From assembly GCA_937927695.1 (NCBI GenBank), contig CALBRU010000365.1:1-6090 (forward strand): a stretch of DNA of 6,090 bases, read 5' to 3'. Made by a program: the position numbers and the translations under genes. This document shows positions 1 to 4,983 of this stretch, one piece after another. The notes beneath the pieces are model-generated. The model saw nothing but the letters and a program-made list of their open reading frames with translations. It was not told the origin of the DNA and searched no databases. This DNA comes from an uncultured Thiomonas sp. (lineage in GTDB: Bacteria; Pseudomonadota; Gammaproteobacteria; Burkholderiales; Burkholderiaceae_C). Within the stretch, counting starts at the first letter, position 1. Every line of letters starts with the position of its first letter.

Positions 1-355
1 CCTTTTTCCAGGTGGCGATCCAAAGATAAGTGGTGAAAACACCCCAGAGCAGCAGATACCAGCCGACGAACGGGCCGCCAACACCCTTGGCGAAAAAGTC
101 GACGAACAGGGCGAAGCTCCACCAGAACGCGCCGTATCCGCAGAACGCCACAAAGCCAAAACTGTTGCCAGCGAATGCCTCGGTAACTCCCGCGACAAAT
201 TGGGCCGTTCCGCCAAATGCAAAGGCGGCGGCCAGCACCATCGGCACATCCGCGCCGGGAAACCAGCCGGCATTCACCATGCTCAGCAACCACGTGGTCA
301 AGGCAAATCCGGATAGGCCTAGCGGCGCCGGGTTGATTGCTTTTTTCTCAGCCAT
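1..355 (-). CDS. satP: Acetate uptake transporter, GPR1/FUN34/YaaH (SatP) family, C-terminus cut off by the left edge
   Basis: Inner-membrane carrier expected to take up acetate (and, in E. coli SatP, succinate) with protons. The visible 118 residues carry the family signature NPAPLGL at residues 8-14. The first membrane segment follows (about 13-31), then a second containing GGTAQFVAG (48-56), the GNSFGFVAF stretch (63-71) with the YGAFW element (74-78), and a third or fourth segment through LLLWGVFTTYLWIATW (101-116). This order matches my memory of E. coli SatP closely. Family members are about 190-210 residues with six membrane segments, so roughly the last 80 residues lie outside the window. 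The start is set by the ATG at 355-353, preceded by a strong GAGGAG six bases upstream and followed directly by the family N-terminus. The gene diverges from the TauE-like gene. The family is confident. The exact substrate is inferred. Confidence 0.9.
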   Translation of the reverse strand, partial: MAEKKAINPAPLGLSGFALTTWLLSMVNAGWFPGADVPMVLAAAFAFGGTAQFVAGVTEAFAGNSFGFVAFCGYGAFWWSFALFVDFFAKGVGGPFVGWYLLLWGVFTTYLWIATWKK

Positions 356-361
356 TTCAAT

Positions 362-367
362 CTCCTC
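362..367 (-). promoter_or_regulatory. Shine-Dalgarno site of the acetate transporter gene
   Basis: On the minus strand this reads GAGGAG, six bases before the ATG at 355-353. The ten-base context AACGAGGAGA and the six-base spacing are identical to those in front of phaB. This fixes the start of the transporter. Confidence 0.8.
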
Positions 368-537
368 GTTGTTTTCAGGGAACACAGCGATGGTTTCGCC
401 GTGCTGGCTGGCGTTTTGCCAGTCCGCGCGAAGCTTCGACAATCTGCCTGACGGGTCGCCTACATGTCACAAACTTCGTGCAGGCTTTACACCTCGTCAC
501 CCGCGTCACTTCCGAAAGACGTAAATCATCGCCTCGC

Positions 538-555
538 CACAAATCAGCACAAATC
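538..555 (+). repeat. Tandem direct repeat CACAAATC, ten-base period
   Basis: CACAAATC occurs at 538-545 and again at 548-555, exactly one helical turn apart. A shorter AAATC copy lies at 523-527. The set sits 40-75 bases upstream of the TauE-like start, where an activator could bind on one face of the helix. No known factor is recognised, and two 8-base copies could be chance. Confidence 0.35.
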
Positions 556-567
556 CTCACAGAACTC

Positions 568-583
568 ATAAGAGTGTTCTTAT
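568..583. promoter_or_regulatory. Palindromic candidate operator upstream of the TauE-like gene
   Basis: ATAAGA-GTGT-TCTTAT is a perfect inverted repeat with six-base arms and a four-base centre, ending 14 bases before the ATG at 598. Its AT-rich character stands out from the GC-rich surroundings. A dimeric repressor bound here would block transcription of the permease. AT-rich palindromes are known operators of ArsR-type regulators such as BigR, which control some TauE/SafE permease operons, but no regulator gene is present in this window. The right arm overlaps TATATG (581-586), which could serve as a weak -10 element. The symmetry is seen; the function is inferred. Confidence 0.35.
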
Positions 584-597
584 ATGCTGTCGCCACC

Positions 598-1404
598 ATG
601 CTCGCAGACCTGACCCTGACCCAACACATCCTGTCCGTCGTTTCTGGCGTGGCAGTCGGTTTTACGCTCGTCCTGATCGGCGGAGGCGGCTCCATCCTCG
701 CGGTGCCGCTATTGCTCTATCTGGTGGGTTATCCCAATCCTCACGTGGTCATTGGCACGACCGCGCTGGCGGTATCCGTCAACGCCTATCTGAATCTGAT
801 TCCGCACGCACGAGCGGGCAATGTGCGTTGGAAAGAAGCGGTGATCTTCGCCATCGTCGGCGCCATTGCGGCGTATATCGGTTCTACTCTGGGCAAGGCG
901 GTCGACGGCAAAAAGCTGCTATTCCTTTTCGCCATTCTGATGCTGGTCATCGCCGCCTTGATGATTCGCCCGAAGAAGATCAAACCCGGCGAAATGGAAG
1001 GAAATCCTGGTCAGTTTTCGATGTGGAAATTGGTGTTGTCCGCGGCCATCGTCGGCACGCTCTCGGGTTTCTTCGGTATCGGCGGCGGTTTTCTCATCGT
1101 GCCGGGCCTGGTGTTCGCAACCGGCATGCCTATGCTGGCGGCGGTGGGTTCCTCGCTATTCTCGGTAGGCACATTCGGCCTGACCACGGCGGTGAACTAT
1201 GCGAGTTCCGGCCTGCTCGACTGGACGGTCGCGGGGCTTTATATCGCCGGCGGCATTGCGGGCGGCGTGTTCGGCGCACGACTGGCCACCCGCCTGGGCA
1301 AGAGCAGCAAAGGCACGCTCAACCTTATTTTTGCGGCGCTGGTGGCCGTGGTGGCGGTTTACATGATCTACAAGAACATGTCGGCCTTCGGCATCCATCT
1401 CTAA
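598..1404 (+). CDS. TauE/SafE-family membrane permease (probable sulfite or organosulfur anion exporter)
   Basis: Integral inner-membrane protein of 268 residues, normal for the family (about 250-270). It shows the typical two-fold internal repeat. Half one has GGGGSILAVPLLL (28-40) followed by GTTALAVSVNA (53-63). Half two has GIGGGFLIVPGL (160-171) followed by GSSLFSVGTFGL (184-195). About eight hydrophobic segments can be drawn (roughly 12-44, 50-68, 82-98, 106-124, 144-172, 180-202, 209-228, 243-259), with a charged loop near 125-140. Members export sulfite, sulfoacetate, taurine-derived or other small anions, so the substrate cannot be read from sequence. The ATG at 598 is chosen because hydrophobic family sequence begins there, although no good Shine-Dalgarno precedes it. 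An in-frame GTG at 574 is the main alternative. The upstream frame to 337 is rejected. The gene has its own upstream region with a palindrome at 568-583. Confidence 0.88.
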   Translation: MLADLTLTQHILSVVSGVAVGFTLVLIGGGGSILAVPLLLYLVGYPNPHVVIGTTALAVSVNAYLNLIPHARAGNVRWKEAVIFAIVGAIAAYIGSTLGKAVDGKKLLFLFAILMLVIAALMIRPKKIKPGEMEGNPGQFSMWKLVLSAAIVGTLSGFFGIGGGFLIVPGLVFATGMPMLAAVGSSLFSVGTFGLTTAVNYASSGLLDWTVAGLYIAGGIAGGVFGARLATRLGKSSKGTLNLIFAALVAVVAVYMIYKNMSAFGIHL

Positions 1405-1414
1405 ATGCAGATCG

Positions 1415-1442
1415 GATGGTCGGCATCGGACCATCAGGTTTT
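1415..1442 (+). terminator. Possible weak rho-independent terminator after the TauE-like gene
   Basis: A perfect seven-base stem GATGGTC (1415-1421) and GACCATC (1429-1435) encloses a seven-base loop, and TTTT (1439-1442) follows three bases later. It begins ten bases after the permease stop codon. The short T run and the three-base gap make it weaker than a classical terminator. It may only partly separate the permease from the exported-protein gene downstream. Confidence 0.4.
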
Positions 1443-1527
1443 GACCCGCCTCAATCGGGCTGGTCGATGATCTCGATCGCGGTGGAACCTCTGGCCTTCG
1501 ATCTGTTCTGATGTTGCATTCGTTTAC

Positions 1528-1532
1528 AGGAG
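1528..1532 (+). promoter_or_regulatory. Shine-Dalgarno site deciding the start of the exported protein
   Basis: AGGAG lies five bases before the ATG at 1538. It favours this start over the in-frame ATG at 1511, which has no such site and would put nine extra residues in front of a signal peptide. Confidence 0.75.
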
Positions 1533-1537
1533 CTCGA

Positions 1538-2032
1538 ATGCAACGCCGTACCTTTCTATCCGCGCTGGTCGCTGCCGTATTGGGCTCCAGCGCCTCGCCT
1601 GCGCTGGCCTTGGCTTCACCGCTGGGCGTGGGAGGCACCCTGCCCCAGAAGCAATTCGAGAATCAGCACGGAAAGATGGAAGACTTTCCAGGTGCTGATA
1701 CCCGGGTCGTGTTGTTCGCGGTGGAAAAAGCCCCCTCGGACGTGGTCAACGACTACCTGACGGCCTTGGGCGTCGAAGCGATGCACCAACAGGGCATCGT
1801 GTTCCTCGCGGATATCAGCGGCATGCCGGGGTTTGTCACCCAGACCTTCGCCCTGCCCAAAATGCGCAAGCGCCCTTATTCCATCCTGCTGGCCAGCAAA
1901 GCAGAACAGGCCGCCTTCATGCCGCACGAAAAAGAGGCGGTGACTGTCTTGCAGGTTCGCCAGGGCAAGATTACACACATCGGCTTTGTGCGCGATGTGG
2001 CCGCGCTCAAGGCTGCCATGGGCTCGCAGTAA
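1538..2032 (+). CDS. Exported protein of unknown function with a Tat-like signal peptide and no cysteines
   Basis: A 164-residue protein I do not recognise with certainty. The N-terminus (MQRRTFLSAL) has a twin arginine followed by x-F-L, resembling the Tat motif RRxFL. A hydrophobic stretch follows (about 9-19), then an Ala-Leu-Ala cleavage site at 22-24, so a periplasmic mature part of about 140 residues is likely. The mature part opens with a segment of the kind LPQKQFENQHGKMEDFPGADTR, then a hydrophobic strand VVLFAV (57-62), a helix, and IVFLADISGMPGF (87-99). That order recalls the start of thioredoxin- or peroxiredoxin-like folds, but there is no cysteine anywhere, so redox catalysis by a CxxC pair is excluded. 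The late segment VLQVRQGKITHIGF (137-150) would fit the final beta hairpin of such a fold. It lies 133 bases behind the TauE-like gene, possibly read from its own promoter. The fold assignment is a low-confidence inference; that it is an exported coding gene is well supported. Confidence 0.75.
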   Translation: MQRRTFLSALVAAVLGSSASPALALASPLGVGGTLPQKQFENQHGKMEDFPGADTRVVLFAVEKAPSDVVNDYLTALGVEAMHQQGIVFLADISGMPGFVTQTFALPKMRKRPYSILLASKAEQAAFMPHEKEAVTVLQVRQGKITHIGFVRDVAALKAAMGSQ

Positions 2033-2060
2033 ATCTAGCCGCCTGCCCCCCCGGATCTGC

Positions 2061-3461
2061 TCAGACCAATTCACCCACCAGGTCGTGACCGTCGGTGCGC
2101 ACGATACGGGCGCGCACGAACTGACCGCCGCTTTGCGCAAAACGCATTTTGGCCGAGGGTTTATCGGGCGGCAGCAAATGCACTTTGCCGTCGATTTCCG
2201 GCGCATCGGCGAAGGTTCTGCCCACTGCGCCCTCGCGGCTTACCTGATCGACCAACACCCGCATGACCTGTCCCACCCGCTTGTGCAGTTTGCGGGTGGA
2301 CACCTCTTCAGCCACCGCCATGAAGCGGGCACGACGCTCTTCTCGCAGCGCTTCGGACACCGGATCGGCCAGCGCGTTGGCGGCCGCCCCCTCCACCGGC
2401 GAATAGGCGAAGCAGCCAACGCGGTCGAGCTCGGCCTCGCGGATGAAATCGAGCAGGGTCTGGAATTCCGCTTCCGTCTCGCCCGGAAAACCCGCGATGA
2501 AGGTTGAGCGCACCACCAGTTCGGGGCAAATCTCGCGCCAGCGGGCAATGCGTTCGAGGTTGCGTTCGCCACTGGCCGGGCGCTTCATGCGTTTGAGCAC
2601 GTCCGGGTGCGCGTGCTGCAAAGGCACGTCCAGATAGGGCAGGATGCGCCCCTGCGCCATCAGCGGCAACACTTCATCCACATGCGGATAGGGATAGACG
2701 TAGTGCAGACGCACCCAGGCGTCGTGCTCGGCAGCCAAGCTGCCCAGCGCATCGACCAGTTCGGTCATGCGAGTGCGAATCGGCCGACCGTCCCAGAAGC
2801 CGGTGCGGTACTTCACATCGACCCCATAGGCCGAAGTGTCCTGACTGACCACCAGCAGTTCTTTCACACCCGACGCGAACAACGCACGCGCCTCGCTCAA
2901 GACCTCTCCGATTGGGCGCGACACCAGATCGCCGCGCATCGCTGGAATGATGCAGAAGGTACAGCGATGGTTGCAGCCCTCGCTGATTTTGAGATAGGCG
3001 TAATGCTTGGGCGTGAGCTTGATGCCCGCCGGCGGCACGAGGTCAACAAAGGGATCGTGCGGCTTGGGCAAGACGGCGTGCACATGCTGCAGCACCTCGT
3101 CGGTCGCGTGCGGCCCGGTGACGGCGAGCACCTTGGGGTGCACTTCGCGCACCAGGTTGTTGCCCGTGACTGCATCGTTGCGAGCACCCAGGCAGCCGGT
3201 CACGATCACTTTGCCGTTTTCAGCCAAGGCCTCGCCGATGGCGTCGAGACTTTCCTGTACCGCAGCGTCGATGAAGCCACATGTGTTGACGATGACCAGA
3301 TCCGCCCCTGCATAGCTTTTGGAGGTGTCATATCCTTGTGCGCGCAGTTCGGTCAGGATGCGCTCGGAATCCACCAGCGCCTTGGGGCAGCCGAGCGAGA
3401 CAAAACCGATTTTTGGCGCCGCGGTTGCGGCAGGCGATGTTGGCGTGAGGGATGTTTCCAT
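2061..3461 (-). CDS. rimO: Ribosomal protein S12 methylthiotransferase RimO
   Basis: Cytoplasmic radical-SAM enzyme that adds a methylthio group to the beta carbon of the conserved aspartate in ribosomal protein S12 (Asp88 in E. coli), using two iron-sulfur clusters. The 466 residues show all three parts of the family. The N-terminal methylthiotransferase domain has cluster cysteines Cys25 (SLGCPK), Cys61 (NTCGF) and Cys90 (VTGCLGA). The radical-SAM core has CNHRCTFC at 163-170 and later LDVPLQH (277-283) and FIAGFPGET (321-329). The C-terminal TRAM RNA-binding domain spans about 396-466. SLGCPKALVDSE and VSQDTSAYG (205-213) point to RimO rather than the tRNA enzyme MiaB. The ATG at 3461 lacks a strong Shine-Dalgarno; an 11-base inverted repeat (3464-3474) sits there instead. 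It starts 60 bases after phaR, so co-transcription is likely. Its stop lies 28 bases from the stop of the convergent exported-protein gene, without a visible terminator. Confidence 0.95.
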   Translation of the reverse strand: METSLTPTSPAATAAPKIGFVSLGCPKALVDSERILTELRAQGYDTSKSYAGADLVIVNTCGFIDAAVQESLDAIGEALAENGKVIVTGCLGARNDAVTGNNLVREVHPKVLAVTGPHATDEVLQHVHAVLPKPHDPFVDLVPPAGIKLTPKHYAYLKISEGCNHRCTFCIIPAMRGDLVSRPIGEVLSEARALFASGVKELLVVSQDTSAYGVDVKYRTGFWDGRPIRTRMTELVDALGSLAAEHDAWVRLHYVYPYPHVDEVLPLMAQGRILPYLDVPLQHAHPDVLKRMKRPASGERNLERIARWREICPELVVRSTFIAGFPGETEAEFQTLLDFIREAELDRVGCFAYSPVEGAAANALADPVSEALREERRARFMAVAEEVSTRKLHKRVGQVMRVLVDQVSREGAVGRTFADAPEIDGKVHLLPPDKPSAKMRFAQSGGQFVRARIVRTDGHDLVGELV

Positions 3462-3521
3462 CCCGACATTGTCGCTGAAGCGCGGCGGATTTATTCAGAC
3501 ACTCTCAGCCTACCAGGGGCT

Positions 3522-4067
3522 TCATTTCTTGGTCGCAGGCGGCTGAAAGGCGCCCAGCATCTGCTTGGCCTGCTCCTGCATCTGCTCTTGCATCTGCATG
3601 TAGAGGTTCTTGCTCTGCTCGAGGTAATTGCCCAACACGCTCTGCAACATGGGGCTTTGCACATTGAGAAACTGCGTCCACGCCTCGGGGTTGACGGCTG
3701 CGTTGTCGTACACGCCGCGCGACTGCTCGGCGAGCTTGTTCTGGATGTCGATGAACGCCTGCACATTCTTTTCCAGGTAGCTGCCCATCATGCCCTGCAT
3801 GGCGTGGCCGTAGAAACGGATGATCTGCTCGAGCATGACCGAGCTGAACATGGGCACGCCGCCGCTCTCTTCTTCCAGAATGATCTGCAGCAAGATGCTG
3901 CGGGTCAGGTCTTCGCCGGTCTTGGCGTCCTGCACCACAAAGCGCACCCCGTCCATCACCAGTTGCTTGACATCGCTCAGGGTGATGTAGGCGCTCGCCT
4001 CGCTGTCGTAAAGACGGCGGTTGGGGTACTTTTTGATGATGCGCAGAGGAATATCGGACTTGGGCAT
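3522..4067 (-). CDS. phaR: Polyhydroxyalkanoate synthesis repressor PhaR
   Basis: Cytoplasmic regulator that binds both DNA and PHB granules. In studied relatives it represses phasin genes and its own gene until polymer accumulates and titrates it away. The 181-residue product begins with the hallmark N-terminal DNA-binding domain, including IIKKYPNRRLYDSEASAYITL (residues 10-30) and DVKQLVMDG (32-40). A polymer-binding accumulation-regulator region covers about 65-115 (SSVMLEQIIRFYGHAMQGMMGSYLEKN). The tail is rich in Met and Gln (157-170) and likely helical or coiled-coil, ending in PPATKK. The start at 4067 matches where the family begins. The frame stays open to an ATG at 4187, but the extra 40 residues have no family resemblance. 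No strong Shine-Dalgarno precedes 4067. The gene lies 126 bases behind phaB and 60 bases ahead of rimO, as in Burkholderiales pha clusters. Confidence 0.95.
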   Translation of the reverse strand: MPKSDIPLRIIKKYPNRRLYDSEASAYITLSDVKQLVMDGVRFVVQDAKTGEDLTRSILLQIILEEESGGVPMFSSVMLEQIIRFYGHAMQGMMGSYLEKNVQAFIDIQNKLAEQSRGVYDNAAVNPEAWTQFLNVQSPMLQSVLGNYLEQSKNLYMQMQEQMQEQAKQMLGAFQPPATKK

Positions 4068-4147
4068 GGCGGTGGAATGCAGTCGGCAAAGGCGGTCGGA
4101 AAAAAGCGAAGGTGCACAGGCAAAAGATTTACTGATTGAACCATATT

Positions 4148-4168
4148 CCCCGGCGAGCGCCACCGAGG
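4148..4168 (-). other. Stem-loop in the phaB-phaR gap
   Basis: On the minus-strand transcript CCTCGGTG (4168-4161) can pair with CGCCGGGG (4155-4148). This gives an eight-pair stem, six Watson-Crick and two G-U, around a five-base loop. It begins 25 bases after the phaB stop. No T run follows, so it is not a classical terminator. It could stabilise the 3' end of phaCAB mRNA, mark a processing point, or be chance in GC-rich DNA. Confidence 0.35.
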
Positions 4169-4193
4169 CTTTCCCGCACCGCAGCATCGCGCT

Positions 4194-4934
4194 TCAACTC
4201 ATGTGCAGCCCGCCGTTGCAACTGAATTCGGCGCCCGTGGTGAACCCAGCGTCCTCGCTGGCCAGCCACACCACGATGGAGGCGATTTCTTCGGGCGTAC
4301 CCAGACGCTTGACCGGAATGGAAGACACGATCTTGTCGAGCACGTCCTGCCGGATGGCCTTGACCATATCGGTCAGGATGTAGCCCGGCGACACCGTGTT
4401 GACCGTCACCCCTTTGGAGGCCACTTCCAGCGCCAGCGACATGGCGAAACCATGCATGCCCGCCTTGGCCGCGGCGTAATTGGTCTGGCCGAACTGGCCT
4501 TTTTCGCCATTCACCGACGCGATGTTGATGATGCGGCCCCAGCCCCGCTCAACCATGCCGTCGATCACCTGCTTGGTCACGTTGAACATGGAGTAAAGAT
4601 TGGTGCGCAGCACCAGATCCCAATCTTCGTAGCTCATTTTGCGCAGTACGGAGTCGCGGGTGATGCCGGCGTTGTTCACCAGAATATCCACCTGTCCGTG
4701 CTCGGCGAATACTTTCTGAAAGGCCGCCTGAGTCGAGTCCCAGTCAGCCACATTGCCCTCGGAGGCATAGACATCGAAGCCCTGCGAACGCATGGTTTCC
4801 AGCCAACTCTCCTTGCGGCTGGAATTGGGGCCGCAACCCGCGATGACCTTGTGCCCTGCCTCGCACAGCCGTTTGCAGATGCCGGTGCCGATGCCACCCA
4901 TACCACCCGTGACATAAGCTACTTTTTTGCTCAT
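4194..4934 (-). CDS. phaB: Acetoacetyl-CoA reductase PhaB (NADPH-dependent)
   Basis: Reduces acetoacetyl-CoA to (R)-3-hydroxybutyryl-CoA, the second step of PHB synthesis, in the cytoplasm. The 246-residue protein is a classical short-chain dehydrogenase/reductase. It has a glycine-rich nucleotide-binding motif TGGMGGIG (9-16), NNAG (87-90), the catalytic Ser140, Tyr153 and Lys157 (YAAAK at 153-157), and the after-strand PG motif at 183-184. The C-terminus FTTGAEFSCNGGLHMS and the overall length equal those of Cupriavidus PhaB. FabG-type ketoacyl-ACP reductases share the fold, but the length, the C-terminal GLHM ending and the pha neighbours decide for PhaB. The start at 4934 is chosen for its GAGGAG six bases upstream. 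The in-frame ATG at 4958 lies upstream of that site and adds eight residues not expected in the family. It follows phaA by 45 bases in the same operon. Confidence 0.96.
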   Translation of the reverse strand: MSKKVAYVTGGMGGIGTGICKRLCEAGHKVIAGCGPNSSRKESWLETMRSQGFDVYASEGNVADWDSTQAAFQKVFAEHGQVDILVNNAGITRDSVLRKMSYEDWDLVLRTNLYSMFNVTKQVIDGMVERGWGRIINIASVNGEKGQFGQTNYAAAKAGMHGFAMSLALEVASKGVTVNTVSPGYILTDMVKAIRQDVLDKIVSSIPVKRLGTPEEIASIVVWLASEDAGFTTGAEFSCNGGLHMS

Positions 4935-4940
4935 TTTGTT

Positions 4941-4946
4941 CTCCTC
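4941..4946 (-). promoter_or_regulatory. Shine-Dalgarno site of phaB
   Basis: GAGGAG on the minus strand, six bases before the ATG at 4934-4932. It decides this start over the upstream in-frame ATG at 4958. Confidence 0.85.
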
Positions 4947-4950
4947 GTTT

Positions 4951-4983
4951 TGGTTCAAGTTTGATCAATCTGCGGTGGTTCAA
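4951..4983. repeat. Paired 8-base direct repeat around a palindrome in the phaA-phaB gap
   Basis: TGGTTCAA occurs at 4951-4958 and again at 4976-4983, 25 bases apart, and the palindrome TTGATCAA (4961-4968) lies between them. The right copy overlaps the phaA stop codon. A further copy in the opposite orientation lies in the phaB-phaR gap (4136-4143). The repeats are seen directly; a regulatory role is speculation. Confidence 0.35.

Larger units (their letters stand above)
356..597. other. Divergent intergenic region between the acetate transporter and TauE-like genes
   Basis: These 242 bases separate two divergently read genes and must hold both promoters, but I see no convincing sigma-70 -35/-10 pair for either. 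Small symmetric elements are visible: an inverted repeat CTGGC-GTTTT-GCCAG (408-422) and a ten-base palindrome CGAAGCTTCG (429-438). There is also a CGTCAC pair nine bases apart (495-509), the CACAAATC pair (538-555), and a palindrome just before the TauE-like gene (568-583). The first two lie in the probable leader or promoter of the transporter. An open frame runs through here into the permease frame, but its translation up to residue 87 is not membrane-like and is probably not coding. The regulatory role of any element is inference. Confidence 0.6.

Noticed and set aside
579..586. Full sigma-70 promoter for the TauE-like gene
   Set aside because: TATATG could be a -10, but no -35 resembling TTGACA lies 16-18 bases upstream, so only a candidate operator is listed.
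337..597. N-terminal extension of the TauE-like frame back to 337
   Set aside because: The extra 87 residues are polar and Arg-rich, overlap the divergent transporter start and the intergenic elements, and are not part of the family.
1405..1470. 21-codon frame starting directly at the permease stop (MQIGWS...)
   Set aside because: No Shine-Dalgarno, it overlaps the stem-loop, and it has no recognisable sequence. It is too short to support as a gene.
828..1511. Plus-strand frame of 227 codons overlapping the TauE-like gene
   Set aside because: Shifted frame of the permease. Its Arg-rich product is the usual artefact, and the permease frame has clear membrane segments and family motifs.
3557..3600. 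Repeated CTGC/GCAT words in the 3' part of phaR as PhaR sites or a repeat array
   Set aside because: They come from Met/Gln codons of the MQMQEQMQEQ stretch and are explained by the protein sequence.
4099..4104. T6 run on the minus strand in the phaB-phaR gap as a terminator tail
   Set aside because: No GC-rich hairpin lies directly in front of it. The stem-loop at 4148-4168 is more than 40 bases away.
2607..4139. Long plus-strand open frame of 510 codons opposite rimO and phaR
   Set aside because: It is antisense to two genes with full family motifs. Its translation is His- and Arg-rich with no recognisable domain, typical of a shadow frame in GC-rich DNA.
4203..4964. Plus-strand open frame of 253 codons opposite phaB
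   Set aside because: Mirror frame of phaB, with no domain motifs and no ribosome binding site.
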